35,922 nt of DNA from Paracoccaceae bacterium (lineage in GTDB: Bacteria > Pseudomonadota > Alphaproteobacteria > Rhodobacterales > Rhodobacteraceae). How positions within the stretch are numbered: position 1 is the first letter of the stretch; the number at the start of each line of letters is the position of its first letter. The DNA lies in contig JAFIEF010000031.1 of the NCBI GenBank assembly GCA_020832655.1, forward strand, positions 1 to 35,922, written 5' to 3'. A program made the position numbers and the translations under genes. The notes under the pieces are model-generated. The model had not been told where the DNA came from and ran no database searches. It worked only from the letters and a program-made list of their open reading frames with translations. Shown one piece after another: positions 7,342 to 17,400 of this stretch.

Positions 7342-10300
7342 ATGAAACGCTTTACCATCGATCCGGACAACACCCGGACCGCAACCAGCGCAGATGCCGA
7401 AATTAAGGCATTCGAAGCCGGGGAATATGCCGCGAAACGGCGTGCCTTCATTCGCGACTGGATTTGTGATCGGATGCGCAGCATCAGCGTTTTGGGGGCG
7501 GGCAGTCTGATCTTCCTGCCATTGCTCGGGGCCAGCGCAGCACAGGCACAGCAGGGCTTTGTCGAGGTCACCTCGATCGATGGTGTCAGCAACGCCGCAT
7601 TCGCCCCTGATGGCAGCCTTCAGCTGACAATGACCAATGGTCAGGTTGTGACTGTTGCCGCAGCGGAAGTCACGGTATTGCCCAATGGCGCGCTGGCGAT
7701 TTCGACCGCAGCGGCAGAGATGGTGGCAGGCGTCGCCGCGGCGGCAGGCGGCATCGCCGGGGTCGGGGCCGGCACGCTGGCTGCGGGTGCGGCAGCGGCG
7801 GTCGCAGGTGTTGCCGCAGCCGCCACAGGCGGTTCCGACAGCGCCGCCCCTGCCCCGGTTGTCGGTGGCGGTGGCGTTGCCGGTGCGTTCAACCCGCAAG
7901 TATTGAATGCGGGTGGCGTGGCTGGCATTCAGGGTTTCCAGGGCTTCGCGCCCGCCGACTCGGTCGTGCAGATCACGATCAACGACGCCAATGGCGACCC
8001 GCTGACTGATGGCGCAGGCAACCCCTTTGTGTTTCAGGGCGTTGCGGATGTCGACGGAAACTACACTGTCGCGGTTGATATGGGCGCGTTGGGGCTGACC
8101 GATGGCGAAGAGTATCAATTCGTCGTCGAAGCCTTCGAAAATGACGGTACCGATAACCCGACAGGCGACGCGCTTGGCTCGGAAACGGTGATCCTCGCGG
8201 TCGACACGACAGACCCGACCCTGACCATCGTTACCCCCATTGCCGACAATGACGAGATCAATATCGCGGATTCGCAGAGTGATCTGGTCATCACCGGCAC
8301 CAGCACGGGCGCCGAAGACGGGGCGCTGGTGGAAGTCACCATCAACGGTGTCACATATAGCGGGGCTGTGACCGCGGATGCATGGTCTGTCACCATACCT
8401 GCCGCTGCGCTGCAGGATTTGCCCGATGGGGCCGTCACAATCGATGTCGAGGTCTTCGATCTGGCAGGCAACTCGAGAACCGACAGCGTCAATATCGATG
8501 TCGACCTGACCCCGCCCAGCATCGACATTGACACCCCCCTGCCCTTTGGCGATTACCTGAACGATGCCGATAGCGGCATGGACCAGACCATCACCGGCAC
8601 CAGCACCGGGGCGAATGACCGGCAGGTCACGCTGACAGTCACCGATGCAAACGGGGACAGCGCTGATTTCACCGGCATGACTGATGCCGCCACCGGCGAC
8701 TGGAACATCGACCTGCCCCAGGCCACCCTTCAGGCACTGGCCGAAGGCGACGCGACCTTGTCAGCGACGGTTACGGATGCGTTCGGCAACCCGCCCGCAG
8801 CTCCCGCCACGGCAGATTTCATTGTCGATACGATTGCCCCCGACATTGCTGTCACCGCTGTCACCGATGACTTCCTTGCCGATATCATCAATGCCGATGA
8901 TCTGGCCACTGGCTTTACTGTCAGCGGCACCTCCAATGCCGAGGAAGGCCAGCTTGTCACGGTGATGATCAATGTCACCGATTCCACCAATACCGGCGCG
9001 GTGCAGGCGGATGGGACATGGACAGTGCTTATCGAGCCTGCCGATGTTGTCGGGCTGGTACATGATGACACGCCCAATTTCACCGCACGCGTGCAAGACC
9101 TTGCCGGGAATGAAACCACCTCTGCCCCGCTTCAGGCCACGGTGAATATCGTTTTGCCGATCGTCGGTGTGAGCGAAATCGGCGGGGATGATTTCATCAA
9201 TATCGAGGAGCACGGTACCACAGGGATCACCGTCGAAGGCTTCAGCAATGTCGAAGACGGGCAGGATGTCGAAGTCACCCTGACGCAGGGCGCAACCGAA
9301 GTCACTGTAACAGTGCAGGCCGCTGGCGGAACCTTCTCTGCCCCCTTCACCCCTGCGGATCTGGCCCCCTTCACCGATGGCCCTGTCGCCGCCACGGCAG
9401 AAGCAGCCTTTCTGTCCGGCAACAGCAATACCTCGGCGCCCCGAGTTGGAGAGGTCGATCTGACCCCGCCCACCATTGCCATTGACGACCCGCTGGCGGG
9501 CGACAACATCTTCACAAAATTCAATGAAATCAACGGTCTGGACGTCACCGGCACCACCAATGCCGAAGACTGGCAGATTGTCACCGTTACTTATAACGGT
9601 GTCGATTATGACAGTGCGCCAGTGGCTGGCGGCATATGGACAGCGACGATCCCCGATACCGCCTTTGCGGGTATCGACACAGGCGACACCATTACCGGCA
9701 TTACCGCGCGGGTCAATGATCAGGCCGGCAACCCATCGGATGTGGCGGATGGCCCCGATCTGGCCGTGGATGTTGACGGCCCCACCATCGATATCAACCC
9801 GATCGCCGGGGATGACATCATCAATATCGCCGAAAGCGAGGATGGGGCGGGGGTCGAGATTTCGGGCACCTCCTCGGGTGCCGATGGTCAAACAGTAACG
9901 GTCAACATCCTCGTCGGTGGCGCCACGGAGTTCACAGCGACGGATACAGCCACCGGCCCGACCGGCGCATGGTCGGTGACCATTCCGCAGGGTGTGGGAT
10001 GGCTGGTCAATGATGAGACCTTCACTGTCACTGCAGATGTGGAGGATTTTCAGGGGGTTGAGGCGCCGCAGGCCACGCGCGATTTCACCACGGATTTCAA
10101 CAATCCCACCATCGACATCAACGCGCCGCCCTTCGGAGCCTTCCTGAACGCGCTGGATACCGAAAGCGAGCAGGTGATTTCCGGCACATCCGGCGGTGCG
10201 AATGACCGCGAGGTCACCGTGACTGTCACGGATGACGATGGAGTTGTCACCGAGTTAACCACCATGACCGACGCCGCCACGGGCGCATGGAGTGTTGAAC

Positions 10301-13300
10301 TTGGCACCGCCCTGCTGCAAGCGCTGGCCGAAGGGGGCGCGACAATCAGCGCGACTGTCACCAGCGCGGCAGGCAACCCGCCTGTGGCACCGGCGACGGA
10401 CGCCTTCACGGTTGACACAATCCCGCCGACCATCACCCTGGATGAACCCGCATTTCTGGATGCGGGCGCGGGCGACACCTTCCTGAATGCTGCTGAGGCG
10501 GGCATTGTTCAAACCATCAGCGGCACCGCGCCAGGGGCCGAGGCGGGACAGGTCGTTACGCTGACCATCACCGACAGCGACGACACTGTCTTGACAGAAA
10601 CGCCTGTTGTGGATGGGGCAGAGAACTGGACCGTCGATATCGATCTGAGCGGTCTTGCCGAAGGCGCGGTCACCATTTCCGCAACCGTCAGTGACGAGGC
10701 CGGAAACCCCGCCGAAACCCCGGCGACGCTGGGTTTCACCAAGGACACCATCGCGCCTGTCGTGGACATCACGCAAGTCACGGATGATTTCGTGGCAGAT
10801 GTCATCAATGCCGATGATGTCGCAACCGGCTTTAGCGTGACCGGCACCACCGATGCGTCGGAAGAAGGGCGCGATGTAACCGTGACGATCACTGGCGTTG
10901 CGGGCGGCACTGCAACGGGTGAAGTCCAGCCCGATGGAAGCTGGAGTGTCAACATGCCCGGCGGGCTTGCTCTGGCTGATGGGGATACGCCCGAATTCAT
11001 TGCCAGCGTGACGGATGCGGCGGGCAATACCGGCGATTCCCCCGCCCTAACCGCAGATGTCAACGTGGCCGCGCCCACCATCAGCTTCGACACGCTGGCA
11101 GGCGATGACATTCTGAACATCGCCGAAAGCAATGAGGCCACACTGACCGTCAGCGGCACCACAACCGGCTTTGCCGATGGCGACCAGATCACCCTTGGCG
11201 CGCCGGGGATTGACGACGATATCATGGTCACGGTAACAGGCAATGCCTTCAGCCATGAGATTGCGCGCGATGATGTCTTCGCCCTGATCGAGGATGCAAC
11301 CGGCGCGGCCCCGGTGCTGGATGGCGCTGGAAATCTGGTGTCCGCGGGGGCGGGGACCATCACCTTCACCGCCAGCGGCACCAATGATGTCGGCAATACC
11401 TCGGTCGATCACACAGCGGGTCTGGACCTTGCGCTGACCCCGCCCGCGCTGGATATCACCGATGTTACAGGCGCTGCCGGGACCGGTCTTGGCGGCGTGC
11501 TCAACATCGAGGAACGCGGCGAGATTGTCGAAGTCAGCGGCACGTCCGATGCCGACGGCCAGACCGTGACCGTAACACTGACCGATGGCGATGGCTTCAC
11601 GGCGACCGCGACCGCGACGGTTGATGTCGCAGGCGATGGCACATGGACGGCGGTCTTCGCCGCCGGTGATCTGAACGCGCTGCCCGACGGCACCACCGAG
11701 ATCAGCCTGGTCGCGGATGTCACCGACGTCAATGGCAACGAAACCGTCACCGACCCGACCCTGTTCGATACCGATTTCATCGCGCCTGTCATCGCGATTG
11801 ACAGCATCGAAAGCAATGGGGACGCCATTGGTGCCTTCCTCAATATCGCCGAACGCGATGCAGGTGTCACCCTGTCCGGGACCACAGATGCCGAGGATGG
11901 GCAGATCGTGACCGTCATCCTCAGCGCGCCGGGGATGGCCGATATCACGCGCGACTCCGGCTCGATAACGGATGGCGAGTGGAGTGTCAGCTTCAGCGAT
12001 ACCGATCTCGACCAGCTGCCCGACGCCGAAACCGCCACCTGGACGGCGACTGTCTCTGACGCGGCGGGCAACCCGGTTGAAACTCCGCCCAGCGTAACCG
12101 CCACCACAGCCTTCACCCCGCCGGAAGTCACGATTGACAGCCATGCGGTGGACGGGCTGGTGACAGGCACGGTAACCGGGCTGGAAGGCGGAGATACCTT
12201 CGAGGTGACGGTCGACAAGAACGGCACAGTCGGAACCTACACTGCCACTGTCCTGGCGGGGGATATCTGGGAAGCACAGATAGATTTTCTGGGTGCCAAC
12301 AATTTTGACCAGCTTGGTCGTGTCCTGGATCCTGTCACACAGGCGGATGCCACGGTTTTCGATGTTGCCAACAACTCTGGTTCGGCCACGCAGGATGTGA
12401 CCATTTATCGCGATCCAGGCCTTTTTCTGGAGCTGACGGATCTTGGCGCAGATACCATCCAGATCACAACGTTCCAGACCCGCGAATCAACATTCGAGCA
12501 GTTCCTTGTCTTGTATGACGACGCCCAACTGACCTATGTCAGCGATGATCTGGGGCCGATCATTCGTGCCGATGGGGAAATGCGCGCGTGGGACCAAGTC
12601 CTCGTTTCGCTTCGGGACGAGTATGTATCCGGAGGTGAGACCTTTTTCACGGGCTCGCTTGCTGATGTAACAGTGATCAACTTCTTTCCGGCCCCGCCAG
12701 TTCCAAGCCCCATAGAAGAGCCAGTGGTCAGGCTCAATTTCTCATTCGATTCCGGCACTGCGGATGAATTGGTCGCCTTCACCATCGTCCCGCTGGTTGC
12801 CAATAATACACCGACGGGCAACAATGGCGGTGGATATGAGTTCTGGCTGGGCAGCAGTGGAGCGGATGGTCCCATTGAGGTAGGCTCTATCGCTTCCGTC
12901 GTGCGTGGCCGGGGCGGGGATGATGAAATCGACCTCAGCGCGGGTGGTCGCAACACGGTCATCTTCGAGGCTGATCCCGCCGATAACGGGGTGGACACCA
13001 TCCTTGGCTTCGAGGCCGAGCCGGGCGCGAAGCTTCCGGACCAGATCGGCTTTGCCGGGCTGGATCATGGTGATCTGCGCGGCGATGGCACGGATGTTGA
13101 GGCACTGGCCGCGGGCGGCGCCTTGGGGGCCAATACCGGCTTTGTCATCCTGACCGATGCGCTTGCCGACCTTGACGTGGCCACGCTGGAAACTGCGGCT
13201 GCTGGACTGACTGGCGAATCTGGTAGCGATATCATCTACATGCTGGCTACAGATGGGGACAACGCCGCCTTGGCCCAAATCACCTTTAACGCCGTAGACG

Positions 13301-13392
13301 ATGCCTCGGCCACCATAATGGCCAGTTTCACCGGATTGGGCGACTTGTCCGGCATGTCGGCGGACGAAATTCTGGGCTTCAGTACAGTCTGA
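7342..13392 (+). CDS. Large Ig-like-repeat surface adhesin with cohesin-like and RTX-like C-terminus
   Basis: 2016 residues. Residues 1-45 are a charged leader, followed by a hydrophobic stretch ending in ASAAQA-QQ (about 48-70) that looks like a Sec cleavage site after an extended leader. A Gly/Ala-rich hydrophobic segment follows at about 128-165. Residues ~182-1690 hold about 14 bacterial Ig-like repeats of ~100 residues, each opening like TPPTIAID, with NIAES and SGTT motifs and closing with DxAGNP...VD, as in Bap/BapA/SiiE-type adhesins. The region 1692-1830 looks cohesin-like (FLVLYDDAQLTYVSDD, then FSFDSGTADELVAFTIVP). A single RTX-like turn, GRGGDDEIDLSAGG (~1855), and a VDTILGFE segment precede a C-terminus resembling type I secretion targets. 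Having both Sec-like and type I-like features is odd. The start has CGGAG six bases upstream. Cell attachment or biofilm function is inferred from architecture. Confidence 0.85.
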   Translation: MKRFTIDPDNTRTATSADAEIKAFEAGEYAAKRRAFIRDWICDRMRSISVLGAGSLIFLPLLGASAAQAQQGFVEVTSIDGVSNAAFAPDGSLQLTMTNGQVVTVAAAEVTVLPNGALAISTAAAEMVAGVAAAAGGIAGVGAGTLAAGAAAAVAGVAAAATGGSDSAAPAPVVGGGGVAGAFNPQVLNAGGVAGIQGFQGFAPADSVVQITINDANGDPLTDGAGNPFVFQGVADVDGNYTVAVDMGALGLTDGEEYQFVVEAFENDGTDNPTGDALGSETVILAVDTTDPTLTIVTPIADNDEINIADSQSDLVITGTSTGAEDGALVEVTINGVTYSGAVTADAWSVTIPAAALQDLPDGAVTIDVEVFDLAGNSRTDSVNIDVDLTPPSIDIDTPLPFGDYLNDADSGMDQTITGTSTGANDRQVTLTVTDANGDSADFTGMTDAATGDWNIDLPQATLQALAEGDATLSATVTDAFGNPPAAPATADFIVDTIAPDIAVTAVTDDFLADIINADDLATGFTVSGTSNAEEGQLVTVMINVTDSTNTGAVQADGTWTVLIEPADVVGLVHDDTPNFTARVQDLAGNETTSAPLQATVNIVLPIVGVSEIGGDDFINIEEHGTTGITVEGFSNVEDGQDVEVTLTQGATEVTVTVQAAGGTFSAPFTPADLAPFTDGPVAATAEAAFLSGNSNTSAPRVGEVDLTPPTIAIDDPLAGDNIFTKFNEINGLDVTGTTNAEDWQIVTVTYNGVDYDSAPVAGGIWTATIPDTAFAGIDTGDTITGITARVNDQAGNPSDVADGPDLAVDVDGPTIDINPIAGDDIINIAESEDGAGVEISGTSSGADGQTVTVNILVGGATEFTATDTATGPTGAWSVTIPQGVGWLVNDETFTVTADVEDFQGVEAPQATRDFTTDFNNPTIDINAPPFGAFLNALDTESEQVISGTSGGANDREVTVTVTDDDGVVTELTTMTDAATGAWSVELGTALLQALAEGGATISATVTSAAGNPPVAPATDAFTVDTIPPTITLDEPAFLDAGAGDTFLNAAEAGIVQTISGTAPGAEAGQVVTLTITDSDDTVLTETPVVDGAENWTVDIDLSGLAEGAVTISATVSDEAGNPAETPATLGFTKDTIAPVVDITQVTDDFVADVINADDVATGFSVTGTTDASEEGRDVTVTITGVAGGTATGEVQPDGSWSVNMPGGLALADGDTPEFIASVTDAAGNTGDSPALTADVNVAAPTISFDTLAGDDILNIAESNEATLTVSGTTTGFADGDQITLGAPGIDDDIMVTVTGNAFSHEIARDDVFALIEDATGAAPVLDGAGNLVSAGAGTITFTASGTNDVGNTSVDHTAGLDLALTPPALDITDVTGAAGTGLGGVLNIEERGEIVEVSGTSDADGQTVTVTLTDGDGFTATATATVDVAGDGTWTAVFAAGDLNALPDGTTEISLVADVTDVNGNETVTDPTLFDTDFIAPVIAIDSIESNGDAIGAFLNIAERDAGVTLSGTTDAEDGQIVTVILSAPGMADITRDSGSITDGEWSVSFSDTDLDQLPDAETATWTATVSDAAGNPVETPPSVTATTAFTPPEVTIDSHAVDGLVTGTVTGLEGGDTFEVTVDKNGTVGTYTATVLAGDIWEAQIDFLGANNFDQLGRVLDPVTQADATVFDVANNSGSATQDVTIYRDPGLFLELTDLGADTIQITTFQTRESTFEQFLVLYDDAQLTYVSDDLGPIIRADGEMRAWDQVLVSLRDEYVSGGETFFTGSLADVTVINFFPAPPVPSPIEEPVVRLNFSFDSGTADELVAFTIVPLVANNTPTGNNGGGYEFWLGSSGADGPIEVGSIASVVRGRGGDDEIDLSAGGRNTVIFEADPADNGVDTILGFEAEPGAKLPDQIGFAGLDHGDLRGDGTDVEALAAGGALGANTGFVILTDALADLDVATLETAAAGLTGESGSDIIYMLATDGDNAALAQITFNAVDDASATIMASFTGLGDLSGMSADEILGFSTV
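7888..12417 (+). repeat. Array of about 14 Ig-like repeats
   Basis: Each ~300-base unit encodes one Ig-like fold. Units 3 and 8 are especially alike (both with MTDAATG...LQALAEG), as are 4 and 10 (both with TIAP, VTDDF, INADD, ATGF). Units 7, 11 and 12 share NIAE/NIEE openings. This points to block duplication of several repeats at once rather than unit-by-unit growth. Units 1 and 14 are degenerate. Confidence 0.75.
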
Positions 13393-13410
13393 CACGGCTT
13401 AATTCCAGCA

Positions 13411-13440
13411 GGCGCAGCCAGAAATGGCTGCGCCTTTTTT
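13411..13440 (+). terminator. Rho-independent terminator of the adhesin gene
   Basis: GGCGCAGCCA (13411-13420), loop GAAA, TGGCTGCGCC (13425-13434) and six T (13435-13440). The ten-pair perfect stem with tetraloop and T-run is a textbook terminator, 18 bases after the adhesin stop codon. Confidence 0.95.
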
Positions 13441-13480
13441 CGTTACCTGCTGCGTCCCACCACATGAAGGAATGCGCGCG

Positions 13481-14323
13481 ATGACAGGCCTTGATGCCCC
13501 CAAGCTTGTGCTGCTGTCGCGCGAACGTCATTCGGGCCTGCGCTGGCGCAAGCCCGAGGATTACGGCTTTGCCCGCGCGCAGCACCATGTGCCGCTGGTG
13601 CTGGCCGAAATCGAGGTCGCCGCTGCGGCCCTTCCGGTGCTGTTTGCCGAAGACCCGGCAGGTGGCCTGCCCCGACCCGTTGCGCTGCTGCGGCTGAATG
13701 CAGATCACAGCCCCTATGTCACGCAAGACGGGCGCTGGCTTGCGCCCTATATTCCGGCACTGTTGCGGGTGCATCCTTTCTCTGCCCGCCCCGCGCCGCA
13801 AACAGGCCAGACCGCCCCCCGGATGGAGCTTCTGGTCGATGAATCCACCGGGCTGATCACAGAGGATGCAACCGCGCTACGCTTCTTCGACCCGCTGGGC
13901 GCGCCCAGCAAAGCCCTGGAAAAGGTGGTCCATTTCTTCCAGCATTACGGTGCCAGCACGCGCGCCACCCGTATTGCGATGCAGGCGCTGGCCGAAGCCC
14001 GCAGCCCGGATGGAACCGGACTGTTTCGCGCCCTTACCCATCGCGATCAGGCCATGCCGGGGCTTCTGGGGCTGGACCGCGCTGCATTTGATGCGCTGGA
14101 CGACAGCACCTTCCTGAAGCTGCGCGCCACAGGCGCGCTGCCTCTGGCGATAGCCCATTTCATCGCGCGCACCCAGCTGGACTGGCTGGATCGCGCAGAG
14201 CGCGCATTGTCGCAGGGCACTCAGCCGAACACCGCGCCGACGGGCACACGGACCGACCCGAATGATGATGTGTCCGGCTTTCTGGCTGCGCTGGCATCGG
14301 CACAAGAAACCGATAACGCATAA
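13481..14323 (+). CDS. SapC family protein
   Basis: 280 residues resembling the SapC family (PF07277), named after a gene of S-layer loci and common in alphaproteobacteria beside surface-protein or TonB-receptor genes. Seen here: the N-terminal RHSGLRWRKPEDYGFARAQH segment, hVPLVLAEI with LPVLFAED, the central LRLNADHSPYVTQDGRWLAP, and YIPALLRVHPFSA, all diagnostic of the family. No signal peptide or membrane segment is visible, so it is probably cytoplasmic. I start at the ATG at 13481, with AAGGA nine bases upstream; a longer frame from 13424 begins inside the adhesin terminator. Its biochemical role is not established. Position between the adhesin and the second giant gene suggests it serves this surface locus. 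Confidence 0.82.
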   Translation: MTGLDAPKLVLLSRERHSGLRWRKPEDYGFARAQHHVPLVLAEIEVAAAALPVLFAEDPAGGLPRPVALLRLNADHSPYVTQDGRWLAPYIPALLRVHPFSARPAPQTGQTAPRMELLVDESTGLITEDATALRFFDPLGAPSKALEKVVHFFQHYGASTRATRIAMQALAEARSPDGTGLFRALTHRDQAMPGLLGLDRAAFDALDDSTFLKLRATGALPLAIAHFIARTQLDWLDRAERALSQGTQPNTAPTGTRTDPNDDVSGFLAALASAQETDNA

Positions 14324-14379
14324 GCTTTCAGGACATGATTCAACTGGCGACGATTGAAGTATCGGTCCGGTTGATTGTC

Positions 14380-14410
14380 AGCCGCGCGCCCATAATCCGG
14401 GCGCGCGGCT
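14380..14410. terminator. Bidirectional hairpin terminator between convergent genes
   Basis: AGCCGCGCGCCC (14380-14391) and GGGCGCGCGGCT (14399-14410) form a perfect twelve-pair stem with a seven-base loop. It sits 56 bases after the SapC-family stop and 21 bases after the stop of the convergent giant gene. T-runs are weak on both sides, so it may slow rather than fully end transcription. Confidence 0.7.
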
Positions 14411-14431
14411 GCTTTGGGTCACATCGCCCCA

Positions 14432-17400
14432 CTACACCTGCCCTTGCAGATCGCCGGTCAGGATGCCGAGGAAGGACATGTCGATATCGGCCGCCATCGG
14501 GCCGATATCGAAGGCACCGGGCTGCGGGACATTGTCGATGCCCAGATCATCCCAGCTTTCATCCTGATCGATGAACACCCAGCGCGGGTCGAATGTCGGC
14601 TCTCCGGGTGGATCGTAGTCAATGAAGTGATACAGCAAGGCATAGACATCATCGATCCCGACCTCTCCGTTATCGGTGAAGTCTGCCGCAATCCAGCCTG
14701 CTGGCGGGGTGGTCAGCCAAGGTGACGACCCGTCTTCGGCGTAGTTCACAAACAGGTAGAGCAGTTCATACACATCATCGATGTCGATTGTCTTGTCGAC
14801 CGCTATGTCGTAATCGCGCAGGATTTCCAGGCTGCCTTCGGTGCCCTGTTCCAGCAGGAAGCTGAAGCTGCCACCGGCGTCCAGCGTGGCTTCATGCGTG
14901 GCACCGCTGCCGCTTTCGGTGAAAATCACCACCGTCCCGTCCGGTGTCGTCGGATCTGCCCGCAAATCACGAATATCCACCACCCCGCCAAGCGTGAAGA
15001 ACGCCGCGTCATAGGCCAGATCAAACCCGTCTTCGCCGGTCTGATCTTCCATCGCGACCCCGTTCACGCTGACATCGCTCATGCCGAAACTGATCGCGCC
15101 AGCATCCGCGGCCGGCGCAAGACGCATGTCGAAGGTCAGGATCGGATCGTCCAGATTGCTGATATTCAGATCACTGCCAGAGATCACCAGCGACCCCGGC
15201 ATGGCGCTGAAATCACCCGAGATCGAATCGGCCACATAGCTGATCAGCGCGTCGTCGAAATTCAGCGTGAACAGCAACTCATCCAGAACGCCATCCGTCA
15301 CCAGCGCCGGGTCGATACTGACACCATAGGTGATGGTCGCACCTTCTTGCCCGATCACCTGCAGGTCCAGCGCCGGACCAGTGGGCGGGGGCAGATCTGC
15401 GCCCGTGGTGAACCACAATTCGGTTCCATCCTCGCGCAACTCCAGTTCTGGAATTGCATCGCCGACCCCATCGAACGAGGTCGCGGCCAAGATCACATCC
15501 TCCAGCGATATACCACCAGCGGCTTGCGCCAGAAGAACCTGGAACCCCGCAGCCGGAAGATCGCCATTATATTGCAGGGTGAACTCCGTGCCGGTAAAGG
15601 ACAAGGCACCGGTCACATCCAGAAGGTCATTGCCGGTCTCGCCGAAATCGAAATAGATCTCGCCCCCGGTCTGGGTGAAGCTGCCCTCGACTGTCAGCGT
15701 GCCGATCCCCCAGCCGCCATCTGTCGGCCCGCCACCGACAGTCCAGGTATCGCCTGCACCGACAGCCCCGCCATTGACGACGACATCGCCAGTGACCGTG
15801 CCGGTCCCGCCCAGAACACCTTCGGCATTCACGGTGACGGTATCGGCAGTCAGGCTGCCGCCATCGGCGAATACCAGCACACCCTTGGTGTCGGCAGCAC
15901 CCACGCTGACCGTGCCCGTGGTCACACTGGCCCCATCATCGATATGCAGCAGGCCAAAGCTGCCTGCACCTTCGGTGGCAATGCGGATTTCGCTACCGCC
16001 ACCTGTTGCCGCGAATGCCAGCGCGGATCCCGCACCTGCAAGGCTGACCGTGCCGTGACCGCCATCCTTGCCGATTTCCAGCAGCGCGCCGGTCGTACCC
16101 GGCTCGACCAGAAGCTCGGCACCATCGGTGACAGCGACCGTCCCGCTACTGCCCGGATCCCCGCCGACGATCATGCTGACCGCTTCCGCACCGGTTACGG
16201 TTGCGCTGGTCCCGGCCCCGTCAAGCGACAGCTCGCCGCTGCCGCCCTCGCGCCCGACACCGACAAACGCGACGGTTCCGGCCTCTATCGCTGCAACCGT
16301 GCCGTTCAGCAGGCTGACTGTGCCATTGCCGGTCTCGCCATTGCCGATGCGCATCCCGGCGATGCCGCCAGAGCTTGTGATTTCCAACCGGCTGCCATCC
16401 AACGCAACCATGCCGGTGCCACCTGTTCCGCCCGCTGCGGCAACTTCGCCCCCGACAATAAGCACTGATCCGCCGACATTCGGGTCGTCGATCGATGTGC
16501 CGGACTGGTCGCCGCTTTCGATGAAGACCAGCGCGTTATCGCTGGCCATCAACGCCCCGGTTGCGCCGTCGACACCCACGCGGATAAGCGCGCGGCCCCC
16601 ATCGCCGGGCAGGTCAACCGGGTCAAAGGGCGGTTCGCTGGAATAGGTCTCGCCGCGGTTTTCCGTGCCAAAGAAACCGCCCGCCACATTCACACTGCCA
16701 TTGGCATCTGCACCACGACCGATATCGAGGGTGGCAAAGCGCGACTCTCCGCCGCCGATCTGGACAAAACCGACATCATCCTCCTGCCCCGGCGCAGTGC
16801 CGGTGATGTTCACAATGCCCGTGCCGCCGAAATAGCCAATGGCCGTATAGGGCTGCCAGGGATCGCCCGCGCCATCGCTGCCATTCGCGCCTTGCAGAGA
16901 GACAACACTATCGGTGATGTTCAGCGTGCCTTGCGCACCACCATAACGGCCAACATACAGGAAGCTGGACGTGTCGATATCCGGATGGCCAAGCCGGATG
17001 AACGCCCCGTCCAGCACATTGACCACACCTGTTGCGGTGCCGATTTCGGGGACATTATTGCCGATCAGCAACTCCCTGAAGCCAGTGATGCGCGAACCGT
17101 CCCCGGTTACGGTCAGCGTACCATCGGCCCCGCCTGTGCCGGGATTGTCAGGGTATTCCGACCCGACATAGAAACTGCCCAGCCCGCCGCCATTGATGCT
17201 GGAGCCGCTTTCAAGCAAAACGGTGCCTTCACCGCCACGCGCGCCGACATCTGCCGCGACCGAGACATGATCAAGGGCGTCGAAGATGACTTCTGACCCA
17301 TCCGAGAAGCGCAGATGCCCTTCGCCACCGCGCCGCCCCACACCCATAAAGGCGAAACCCGATTGCGCCGATAAAACAAGCGCCGAGGCGTCAAAATGCG

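Noticed and set aside
7052-7345. Possible 97-residue gene in the gap before the adhesin
   Set aside because: It runs through the hairpin and the candidate promoter, overlaps the adhesin start and resembles no protein.
14414-14725. 103-codon plus-strand frame whose product equals that of a minus-strand frame at 6733-7083
   Set aside because: The match looked like a duplicated small gene, but it only reflects the 408-bp inverted repeat read antisense in both places.
6615-14843. Terminal inverted repeats of a transposon
   Set aside because: The repeats are coding sequence of two host genes, no transposase lies between them and no target-site duplication was found at their ends.
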